Below are positions 43,001 to 55,000 of a stretch of 59,409 nucleotides of DNA, piece after piece (positions within the stretch are counted from its first letter, which is position 1; every line of letters starts with the position of its first letter). Source of the DNA: Streptomyces benahoarensis (GTDB taxonomy: Bacteria; Actinomycetota; Actinomycetes; Streptomycetales; Streptomycetaceae); assembly GCF_007280575.1 (NCBI RefSeq), contig NZ_VKJP01000005.1, positions 1 through 59,409 of the forward strand, in the 5' to 3' direction. The notes under the pieces are model-generated. The model ran no database searches, was not told the DNA's origin, and worked only from the letters and a program-made list of their open reading frames with translations. The translations under genes and the position numbers were made by a program.

Positions 43001-46000
43001 GACAAGGGCGCGTCGCTGCCCGTCCAGGACCCGCAGGCCGGCACCGCGCAGCAGCAGACGCAGCCGCCCGCCACCACGTCCGTCCGGACCCCGCGGACCG
43101 AGATCGCACAGGCGCCGAAGCAGCAGGAAGAGAAGAAGGATTCCACGCCGGTCGTCGTCGGACTTCCCACGACGCTGCTCATTCCGTCCTGGGACTCGGG
43201 CCACCACTCCGCCGCCGCCTGGGACCTGACCGGCCACACCCCCATGAAGTGGGGCCCGACCGACAAGAAGAAGACCGCGACGAGCGTTCCGCGGCTGCCC
43301 GCCGCGCGCACGCGGGAGCTGCGCGCCATCGGCGCCACCGATGTCGTCGTGGACGTGTACGCCGCCGGCCTGGAGGGCAACCGGCTGCACGGCATGGAAG
43401 ACCTGCTCCAGCAGAAGGTCGCCGGCGGCCCCTCCGTCGAGGACATCGGCAAGCAGGTCTTCGGTGACGACGGCTGGAAGCAGGTACGGACGCAGCTGCT
43501 GACCCGTGTCGACTTCGGTCTGCTGCACGAGCAGCTCACCGCGACGATGAACGGCGAACCGCTGCAGATCGACCTGACGGACGGTCTGGGGTCGGTGCTG
43601 CTCTCGACCGAGGTCGCGGCGATGCGGCACCTCCACGACACCGTGGAGACCGAGTTCAACGTCGGCACCGACGTGACCCGCACGGTCACCGAGGTGTCGT
43701 CGAAGGGCTCCGGGTCGACCTACGCGGCCCGTGGCCAGGCGGCGCCGCTCGACACCGTGCCGTTCAAGGTCGTCGGCCAGGGCCGGACGACGTCCGGCAC
43801 CGACGACGTCATCCTCTCGTCCCAATCCGCCCGTACCGGCACCGCCACCAAGACCAAGGTGCCGGGTTCGCTCTTCGACGGTGTGGCGTTCCTACGCGTC
43901 GAGTTCGTCCAGGGCACCGGCGCGAAGAGCGAGTCGGACCACGCGTCCGCCGTCGACCGGCCCACCCAGGACGTCCAGGAGACCGGGCAGCCCCGGGAAA
44001 CCCATCAGCTCCAGGAGGCCCGGCGGACCGCGGAGGTCCAGGAGAAGCCGACGCAGCAGACCACGGTCGCCTACACCACGCTCGGGTTCCGTTCCCTCTC
44101 CGAGACCTCGGAGACCGAAAAGACCGACGAGCCCACGGTGTTCCTGACCGACTGGGCGCGGCAGCTGATCCAGACCTCGCTCCAGGGACGGGAGTGGCCG
44201 GCGCCGTCGCCGCGGATCCTGGCACCCTCGCAGTTCCCGCAGGGGCACCAGAGCTACATGCCGCCGCACTCGGTGTGGCGCATCACGCCGGGGCAGAGCG
44301 GTCTGCCCGACACCGCCGTGGTCCACTCCGTGTTCGCCGGCGGTGACTTCCAGCTGGTCCAGGAGGCCGCCCGCGCGCAGCAGCCGACGAAGGCGCCGAT
44401 GTCGATCCGTCAACGGATCGACGCCATCGTCGACGCGATCTTCACCCAGGAGGAGGCCCAGGAGGTCCGGGCCATCGCCCACAGCAGTTTCCGCATCGAG
44501 CGGTTCGGGAGCGAGCTGGGCTGGCTCACCCGCGGCGGAAAGCTGAACAGCACCTCGCTGGGGACCGCCGACGGCAAGAAGCACCGGATCATCTCGGCGG
44601 AGGGCGGCGCGGTCCAGACGCTGCGCTACCTGCGGACGGTCAACTCCGCCGACCTCAATCTCCTGAGCGAGACCGGTACCAGCACCGCGCAGCGTCACCT
44701 GGTGTGGCGCGAGGGCGGCTGGCAGGTGCTCGGCGGCGGCCACGCGAGCCTGCCGAGCAAGAGCTACCTGGAGGGCACCGCGGGCTTCGGCCAGTCCCTC
44801 CGCAATCGCACGGGTGACCGGGCCGCCACGCAGGCCAAGAGCGTCAGCAGCGTCAAGTACCGCGAGCCGATGGTGGTGTTCGCCGGCGAGGCCACCGTGA
44901 CGTTCAAGGTCACCGACGACAACGGGCAGGAGGTCGAGGCGGCTCTGGGCAACGAGGTCGCCACGCTGCCGTTCATCGTCGCGATCCCGAAGGCGCTGTG
45001 CACGCCGGTCGAGGGCACGTATGTGTTCACCCGCGAAAGCGGAAAGGCGGCGGCGAGGAAGCAGAAGGACCAGGAGCAGAGGAACGCGCAGGAACAGACG
45101 GACGCCCAGCAGCAGAAGGGCGCCCAGGGACAGACGGACGCCGCGAAGACCCGGGTGGTGTACCCGCCGCGTCGGGTCACCCAGGACGAGGTGCTGGCGC
45201 CGACCGACCACGTGCTGAGCCTGAAGAGCGGCCGGTGGCCGCTGGTGGCGCTGCGCGAGGCACTGGAGCGGGTCTTCGGCCCGCACTGGCCCGAGGCCGA
45301 GGAACAGCTGGCGGTCCGCCTCAACCTGCTGATGCTGCGGCCCCGCATCCCGCAGCTCAGCCTGCGCCCGGACGCGCTGGAAACGATCACGGTGCGGGCC
45401 GGTGGCATCGCCGCCGAGGTTGCGCTGACCGACGTCAAGGTCAGCGGCATGCACCACCGGGACCAGGTCGAGAAGTTCGAAACGGAGACCGGCACCGACC
45501 AGTCGGCCGGCACCGGTCTCATGAAGGACGAACGCGAACGGACCCAGTTCCTGCGGGACGCGGTCATCAAGCCCCCGGTCCTCACGGTGCAGTACGCCAA
45601 CAACCGCACCAAGGACACCAGCGTCGGCCACGCCCTGGACTCGGGCGGCGCGTCGATGGCCAAGGGCAAGACCACCGAGCCGCACGACCTGTTCGACGGG
45701 ACGATCTCGTTCCGCTTCTCGGTGAAGTGGTGGAGGTTCCACCCGGAGAAGCAGACGCAGCAGCCGGAACAGGAACAGCAGGAGCAGCAGGACGCGGTTT
45801 CGACGACGTCGTCCGCGCCTCCCGAGACCACGGTCTCCGCCCCGCAGGCCACTGTCCCCACGGCGACCGGCACCACGGAGCAGGGCCCGAAGGAGAAGAA
45901 GCCCGCAGGCCCGACGGAGATCGAGGTCGAGGCCGACGCCGCGGCGGTCTTCGCCTTCCCGTCGCGCGAGGTCACCCACGCCGACGGCACTCCGGCGTAC

Positions 46001-49000
46001 GCACACAAGTGGTCCCGTATCGGCGTGCCCGAGCGCATCAAGCTCTCGGGCCGCCTCGGGGACACCGACATCGTCCAGCACGTCACGCTGCCGGCGTCGG
46101 TCAAGGACATGTTCACCCTGCTCGGCGCGCTCGACGGCCAGGGCAAGCGCGTCTTCGGCCGGGGCTGGCCGACGGTCAAGCAGCAGTTGGTGGCCGAGTT
46201 GCCCACCGACACGCTCACGCGGCGCCTCCGCGGCATGCTGGCGGACGAACCGCTGCGCATCGAGGTCAAGGGCGGCCTCGTCCTCGTCACCGCCGGTGTG
46301 AAGTCCGTCGAGGAAGAGGAGGTGGACGAGGAGAAGGTCGAGACCACGCCGCAGGGCGAGGGGAAGACCACGACGAAGAAGACCGTGAAGGCGGGGACGC
46401 AGACCGGCGAGACCGAGTTCACCGCCGGCTCCGAACGCACCTTCGGCGTGGGCTTCTCGGACGGTGTGTCCGCGGCCGCCGGTGGCACCTCCACCGGCCA
46501 CAGCCTCGGGCTCACCGCCAGCATCCCGGTCACGGCCGGCGCCAACGTGGTGGGCGGCGTGAGTGGCGCCAGGACGAGTGGCAAGGACGTGAACTCCACG
46601 GCCGGCACCACCGGAAAGACCACCAGGACCACCAAGAGCAAGGTGGCGTCGGCAAGCCACCGCGGTCAGGTCGTTCTGTACTTCACGATGCAGTCGACGA
46701 AGACCGGGCTGCACCGCAGGGCGCTCCGCGCCGTACAGCGCCACAAGGCCCACCGCATCGAGGAAGCGCTGGGCAACCTCCAGACACAGCAGCCGCCGCT
46801 GACGCCGGAGGAGAACGCCGAGCTGCTCCGGAAGGCGGAGCGGAACGCCGAGCTGCTCCGGACGACGGAGCAGAACCCCGAGCTGCGCCAGAAGGCGGAG
46901 CAGGAGGCCGAAGAGCTCAAGAACCAGCTGCGGAAACCCGTCGCGTTCACCCCCACGCCGCCGACGCCGCAGCCGGCCCGGACCGGCTTCCGGCTGCCGC
47001 TCGACGGCCTGCGGAAGGTGCTGGAGAAGCTCCGCCCGGGTGGGTCGTCCCAGCCGCAGCAGCTGCTCGACAACCCCGATACCCAGCGCAAGATGTTCGA
47101 GCGGCGGGGCTCCCTGATCATGGCGGGGCACGGCCGGGCGATCGGCGGAGTGGAGCTCGACTTCGCCTTCCTGACGGAGGACGTGCCGACACTGGCCGGG
47201 CACCTCCTCAAGTCGGTGCGGCCCACCCGCGACTGGGTGATCCGCAACCTCGACTCCCTCGGCGGCGTCCACCAGATGCTGGCGGCCGGGGGCACCGAGT
47301 ACACCGGCAAGTGGAACAAGAAGTCCGGCACCACCACTTGGGGCAAGCAGGCGGAGCTGTACTTCAGCCACGCGCAGTTCATGGCGCGGCTCGTGCAGAT
47401 GGCCTCCGTGGAGGGGACGCCGGAGGACGCGCGCAAGGCGCCGGGTGTGGACCTGTGGAAGGAGGGGGGCGAGCAGATCCGGGTGACGGCCACCATCGAT
47501 CTGCCCGAGCCGCTGCTTCTGGGCCGGATCGACGAGAAGGCCGAGGTGGCGCAGGCCACCGAGGCCGGACACCGGTTCGGCACGGCCCACCACCACATCG
47601 AGCAGCGGTCGGGCCAGGCCATGCTCGGCGGCTCGGCCGGCGCGCCCGGAGTGGACGCCGTGCGGGTCACCGGCAACGCGGGCGCCGGTACCACCTCCCG
47701 CGTCGGCGGCACCCAGAACGAGTCCGGCCGCGTCTTCATGGGCACCAAGACGCCTCAGCCGCAGGAGATCCGCAACGGTTCGGTGCGGGTGACCTTCTGG
47801 TACTTCAAGGGCGACGAGCTGCTGGGCACGCACCAGGGCATGACGCCGGTGACGGTCGCGTTCCCGTGGGACAAGTCCGCCCCGCTGGAGGACCCGAAGA
47901 CGGAGGAGGCCCCGGAGCAGGAGGAGACTCCGGAGCAGGAGGAGACTCCGGAGCAGGAGCAGGAGCAGGAGCAGGAGCAAGCCCAGAAGACGGCGCAGGA
48001 GCAGGCCCAGAAGACGGCGCAGGCCCAGGAGCAGAAGCAGGAAGCGGAGCAGAAGCAGGAGGACCCCGGGCAGAAGTCCCTCACCGCCCCGGACTCCACG
48101 GCCATGACGAACGCACTGGCCGACTCCCAGGAGCAGGGCCTCACGCAGTCGGTGCCGGACCAGGCGCAGCCGGTTTCCCGGGAAGTCCAGGAAGTCCGGG
48201 AAGTCCGGGAAGTCCGGGAAGTCCGGGAAGTCCGGGAAGTCCGGGAAGTCCGGGAAGTCCGGGAGCGTTACACGGCGTCCTACGTCTTGTCGCAGGGCAA
48301 GCGGATTCTGCAGAGCAACTTCGAAGAAGCCGCGGGGCGCATGGTGCATCTGTACCTCAGCACCCTGGAGCGCGGGACGGCGCCGGCCGTCGCCGAGGTG
48401 AAGATCTTCGGCGACGTCTCCGTGCTGAACCGCACGGAGAATGAGGTGCACACCCCTCGGATGCTGGCCACCGAACTCGTCGAGCAGTTCCGGGAGCGGC
48501 TGCGCGAGGCATCGGCGAACGCCTTGCCGGAAGGCGGTACGCCGCTGGACCTGGAGGCGCTGCAGGTCGACGCGGTGAAGCCGTCCACGTCCGAGGTCGA
48601 GGACGACCGGACGAGTGGGGTCCGGGTCGAGATCACGCTCCGCCTTCCCGGCGTGAGCGATGCCTACCTCGACGAGAACGTCCAGCTGGAGGTGGTGCCG
48701 CAGAGCGAGTGGGACGACGAGGAGGTTGCCTCGATCAGGATCGGTGACCTTGTCAGCCGACGGTTCACCACCAAGCCTGCCGGCGATGCGGCCGGCTACC
48801 ACATCGGGCGGGTCTTCCACGGGAATGCAGAGGTCAACCGGGGCATCGAGGGCCACACCCTCGTCGATCTGTCGTATCCGCACTTCCTGCTCATGGCGCC
48901 GCAGCAGCCGAACGGCGGGCAGACGCCCATGCCCACGTGGGGCACCGTGCCGTGGCAGCTGTCACGCGATCTGTACATGGCGATGGCCCATGGCCTGCCC

Positions 49001-52000
49001 GGCCAGGTCGAGTTGGTGATCGAAGAGGAGGGCTCCGACACCAAGTACATCGCTTCCGGTGAGGCGTTGGGCACGGTTCTGAAGAACCGGAGGAGCCTGT
49101 GGAACCTGCTGGAGCGACAGCCGAGGCCGAAGCCGAAGCCGCTGCCCCAGATCGTGCTGTTCATCTGCCTGGCAGGCGCGGAGGACCGGAGCGGGGTGAC
49201 CTCCGCTCAGGAAGCGGCGGACAAGGCCGGCCTGGAGGTCTGGGCGAGTACCACGTCGGTCCACGTCTGGAGCCCCAAGACCGCACAGAACAAGGGCACC
49301 GCACTGGCGCTGGAATACGACGAGGAGGCGCAGCAGGAAGGCGAGTGGAAACTCTTCCGTCCCACGTCGTGGACCTATACCGCACACCCCAGGTACGAGG
49401 AGTACAAGAGCGGGTTCAAGAGCCTGGTGAAGCTCCTGAAGAAGGGGTCCGAAAGCGACTTCCTCAAAGCCGTCCACCAGTGGGAGAAACTGAAGCCGGA
49501 GGTTTACGCACTCCTCGACGGCCGACAGGACTACGCGATCGAGCAGGACGCCGAGGGCATTTCCCCCAAGGCCACGCAACCTGCCCGGCGGCGCACCCGT
49601 GAGCTGGGCATTTGGGTATCCGGCCAGCTCGACAAGATGAACCGCGCGCTGGAGCGCCTGCCGGAGGAGGTCACGACCAAGGACACCGTGGCGGCAAGCT
49701 TCGGGGATCTGCGGGAGGAAACGGCGGAGCAGTCCACGCGGATCATGGACGAGCTTCTCCCCCGGTGGGACGAACAGCTGAGGGACTCTCTCACCGACCC
49801 CATGTCCTCCACCGACCTCCCGAAAATCACCAAGGGAATGGCGCTGGACGACATTCCCGCGCCCCCGCCCGAATTCACCATCTTCGAAACAGACACCACC
49901 CCCGCACCCCCCACCGAATTCACCACCTTCGAAACGGAAGACTTTCCCGCACCCCCGCCCGGATTCGCAGAGGTATTCCCGACCCGAGTCAGTCCAGACG
50001 TCGGCATGCCCTTCGAGCCCAGCACGTTCACGAACATCGCGGACACCTCTGCCTGGACGACCGAAATGCCCGGGCAATCGGGCCACTTCGTTCTCTACGA
50101 AGAGCCCCCCGCCGCGTTCACGCAGTGGGAATTCGACGTCACGGAAACCTCCGATCAGGTGGCGACCGAGCCGGTGTACCCCACCCGGACCGATGCCGAC
50201 GCGGGCCGGAAGGCGATATCCGTCCCGAACGCGCCGCGGACGGCGAACAGTGCTCGGAAGGCGCCGCTGCACCAACCGCCGGCGGAAGAGCAGTCCCCGA
50301 TGTCCGGCTCCGAGGACATGTCCTCGGACGACGACCATCTGTCCTCGGACGACGAGTCGATGGACGACGAGTCGATGCACTCGCACGACTCGGAGCACAT
50401 GGAGGACGACGACCTGGCGGCCCGCTGGGTGTCCGACGTGTCCTTCCCGCTCAGCGCCGCGCTGGACCCCCAGCCGACCGAGGATGAGCTCAAGGCCAGG
50501 AATCTGTCCCGCGCCCGGGCGGCGCTGCGGCAGCTGCGTACGTACTTCGCCACCTGGGAGCAGTCGCAGCAGCCGGAGGACGCACGGACCCCGCACCCCT
50601 GGTCGGCGGACGGACCGCAGGAGCCCTACCACACCCGCAAGAAGCGGCTGGACGCGTTCCTCGGCGCGAACATGCCGCTGTTCGCGGAAATACTGAAAGA
50701 CGGCCACGACATCGCCGTCCACCGCTTCATGACGCAAATCGTGGAGCCGTGGACAAAGAGCCACCCGCTGGACGAGATCGCCGAGGAATTCCAGGGCCTC
50801 GCCGATGCGACCGTTCCGCACATCGGCTCGCAGCAGCAGCCGCAGGCCCCGATTGCCGGGCTGCTGGCCGAAGTGCGGCAGCGGCACTCCTTCGCCGACG
50901 AAACCGTCTGGCAACTGACCTACGCCTGGCCCGAGTTGACGACGACGCTGGCGCCCGGCGCGGATCAGCAGGACCAGTCGCCACGCGTGTACAAGGACCG
51001 CGCCGCGGAGCGGATACTCCGGTATCTGCACCTGGCCGAGGGCAGCACCGGCCGCCGGGTCGTCCCGGTGGCGACACTGGCCACGACGCTGCTGTTGACC
51101 GGCCTGCCGCTGCCCGTCGCCAACGGGCGGGTCGTGCACCCCGACTCCGTGATGTGGCAGCGCTACCACGGCCTGTTCGGTACGGCGGACGCGGTGCTCG
51201 GGGCAGCCGTGGCGGGCAAGGCGCGCTACTACTTCGGCCAGTACCTCGGCGGCTTCCTCCCCGCGGAGCAGCTGTTCGGCTTCTTCGTCGAGGCGGCGTT
51301 CCGGCTGGCCGGCCGGAACGATGACCTTCCCGAGGAACTGCCGGAGGACATGGCACACGACGTGCAGATCCTGTTCGGCGAGCTGCACCAGTTCTTCCAG
51401 GTCGAGGCAGTGTCCCCCTACCTGGCGGACGAGAACCACCCCGGACCGGTGCCGAACCCGACGGGCCCGCTGTTCGCGTCCCACCCCGCCCCGAACGGTG
51501 GCGCCGTCCTGGACCTGGTCCAGGGGCCGACGCCGCAGTTCCGCTACGACGGCGTGTACCAGGAGCGGTACGCGCAGGTGGCAGAGCTGTTCGCGACGAC
51601 CGAGCGGATCCGTACGGCATTCACCGACGCCGTACGGCAGCGGCTCACCACGGAGGCGTGGCGGGACAACTGGCTCCTCGCCGACGACCCGCTGGACCGT
51701 CTGAAGAACGGCTACCGGCCGACACCACAGGACCACGCCTTCCACCTCAACACCCGGGCACAGCTGCGCCCGTCGCGGCACGACACCGCCTCGATGTGGT
51801 CCTCCTTCCACCAGCTGGCCGGCGGCGGACAGAGCACCGACGCCTCCCCCGAAGCGGTCCGGGAACTGGCCGCGGTGTACGCACTGGTCGTCGGCGACAT
51901 GCCGCCCGCCTTCGGGCAGGCCCTCGCCAACCGGTCACTGTCCGCCATGGCCACCGCCGCCGTCGTGGGCGCCGGCCTGGAACGGCTGGATCCGTACACC

Positions 52001-55000
52001 GGCCAGGCATGGCAGCGGCTGACCATGACCGGACTCCCCTACATGGTGGGGAGTGAGATCGACCTCAGCCTCTCGGTCGCGGGGACCGCGCCGTGCGGCA
52101 GCGGCAACGTCGAGATCCACTACACGTCGTTCTCGGCCGCCTCGACCGCGCCGCTCTTCGGGAACAACCCGCAGGCACCCGTGGTCTTCGCGCCGGGCAC
52201 CCAGGGCGTCGTCACCTCCATCGAGCAGGCGCCGGAGCTGAGCACACCGAATGCCCCCGGCTACCGTCTGCGCGTCGTGCCGATGGTGCGGGAGATCGGC
52301 TCTCCGGTCCACGTGGAGCCGCCGTCCGACAGCATCACAGATCTGTTGGGTTCGCTCGGCCCGGTGTGGTTGCAGCAGTTCGAGGTCCGGCGCTACGAGC
52401 TGGGCGACGGAACGCATCTGACCCGGCTGACCGCCACCATCCGCCTGGAGGCCGACACCGAGCTGACCGCCGAGGACGTGGCCACGATCCAGCGGACGGC
52501 GCTCGATGTGCTGCGCGAGAAGGACAACGTGGGGCACCGCTTCCCCGACGGCGATCTGGTGCAGTTCGTCCCGACGTTCACCACCGACGCGCCGCGCGTA
52601 CACCATGACGTGTCTCTGCTGCCGGGTAACGGCCGTGCGGACAGCGCCACCTGGTACACCGGGTTGCACAGGGAGGTGATCCGTCACGAGGTGTCCCACC
52701 TCTACGGCCCCGGTGACTGGTACCAGGAGGGCAGGCCGCGTCCGCTGGACGAGGACGGCTCCCTCATGTCTGTGCCGTTCACCGATGCGCGGGGCGCCAT
52801 CCGGCTGAACAACAACTTCCCGGCCGCCGTCGAGGGCTTGACCGTACCGAACCTGCGCTGGCTGCCGCACGACCTGAAGATGCTGTGGTCCGCGATCCAG
52901 CGCGCCCGCCTGCGGCAGGGCGCCGCTTCTCACCCGTCCGGCGACATGCTCCCGCAGATCACCGTGCCCCTGGAGGTCCGTGAGCGGGTGTTCTGGGGGA
53001 ACGCCTCCCGGCCGGGACGGATGGCGCCGCGCAATGGCGCCACCCACCGGGAAACCCCGCAGATCAAGGGGGAGCCCAACCCCAACGGCACCTACTGGGC
53101 CGTCTATCCGAGTCGGCTGATGGAGCGCGGCGGCCAGGCCCTGTTCCCGAGGGCGATGACCGAGGACACCGCGCATCTGCCGGGCGCGGGCGAGCTCTCC
53201 AGGTCACTGCCGCGCGACGGCCGCGTCCTGATGTTCCCGAGGGAGATGACCGAGGACGAGGTGGTGACCTCGGCCCAGCAGGCGCTCCTGAACTGGTTGG
53301 AGAAGAACGGCGGTTGGCCCGAAGGGGCCGGACAGGTCACGTTCGACGGCGTCTACCAGGGCCTGCGTATCCGGGGCACGGCAGACGCCACCGGCACGAT
53401 CCTCGACTTCGGCCCGCACGAGAAGCAGGTCGACCCCGAGCACCGCGCCCTGGACCCGCGGCCGCTCCAGCCGCCGCTGTCCCGCAGCCGGATGATGGCG
53501 CCTCCGGCGGGCAATCCGCCGCGCATCACCCGGATGACGGAACGCTTCGTGCTCGACGGCGACCGGGCCAAGCGCGTCGGCGCCCACCACCACTACAAGG
53601 CGGAAGTGAAGCCGGAGCCCGGCACTCCCGGCGAACCGGTGGACGCGCAGAGCCTCCGCGGTGTGATCTACGACGACGAGTCGGCCCCGGGCCCTGTACT
53701 GCCGAACGGCGTTCGGTCGGCATACGTGGCGTTGCTGGACGACAAGGTGTCGCGGGACGAGAAGGCGGCCCTCGAACAGGACTCCTGGCGCTGCGTCCTC
53801 GACGGCGTGGACGGCATCCATCGGCTGTTCCCCGAGGGCTGGTCGGCGAACACCCTCTGGGGCGCCATCACGGAGGCCCATGAAGTCGCGCTGAACACCG
53901 GGCGGTTCGCCTGGTCCGGCGCAGGTGACGCCGGTCCCTTCCAGGCCGGTTACCTCTGGGTCGGCGAGAGCCACGGCGTCCGCATCGAGGGGTACGTCCT
54001 TGAGGGGCGGCACGTGTGGGTCCGGCCCGCCACGATCCAGCCGCTGCCCCACTGGGCACAGTGGCAGCCCCGCGCCATCAAGGTGTCGTCGCCCCAGAGC
54101 ACGGTGGAGCTGACCACCGGGGCCACGCAGCCGAAGCCCTTCCTGGTCTCGTACCACGTGCTCGACGGCAACGACCTGGGCATGCGGCTGGTGCGCGTCG
54201 TCAAGCTGCCGTACATGACCCCCGGGGAAGTGAAGCGGTTCCGCCCGCTGGCGGCAGCGGTACAGGAGCACATCGACACGCGGTACAACTCCGCCGCCCG
54301 CACGAGCGGCAAGCCGCTGGTCCGCTTCGACCTGACATACCAGCCGCTCGGCGAGCCCGGCACCGGGGCCATGACGGCCGCCGACTTCCTCACCCAGGTC
54401 ACGACGGCCGGGGCGGAAAAGCTGGCGGTGCTGTGGCTGGGTATCGATGCCCACCCCACGAGCATCGACGCGGTCGCCACCGCGGCGAGGATGAGGGCGC
54501 CGATGCCGCTCCCGAACCACACCGGGAGATGGCACCCCGCGCTCACGGCCCAGGATGCGACACGCGTGGCTCAGGACCCGGCGTTCAGATCCGGGATCGT
54601 GCAGCAGTCGATCGAGCACGTGCAGCGGGCACTCCGCCTCCGCGCCACGTCCGGCCTGCTCAACGACCCCACGGCCAGGCCGCTGCTGAGCGCCTACCCG
54701 GCCCACGAAGTGGCGCCCTACGCCACCGCGCAGAGCACCGTCGAAGAACTGCTCGCCCAGCGTCGCGGGCATTTCAGCGACCGCGCGTGGAACCTGCCGC
54801 TGCGGAACCTGCCCGCCGGTTACACGGATGCGCACCTGCGTCTGCTTGCCTTCCGCACAGCCCGGCAGGGGCTGCTGGACACGCCGGGCCACACCGTCTT
54901 CAGCCTGCATCTCCCCGGCCACCAGGACATGTACCTCCAGGCCAGGACCGACGCCACGGGCCTCATCCACGACTACCGGCTGGTGCCGACGGCGCAGCTC

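Noticed and set aside
48182..48262. CRISPR-like repeat array
   Set aside because: The 9-bp units are contiguous, without spacers, and translate in frame as Glu-Val-Arg.
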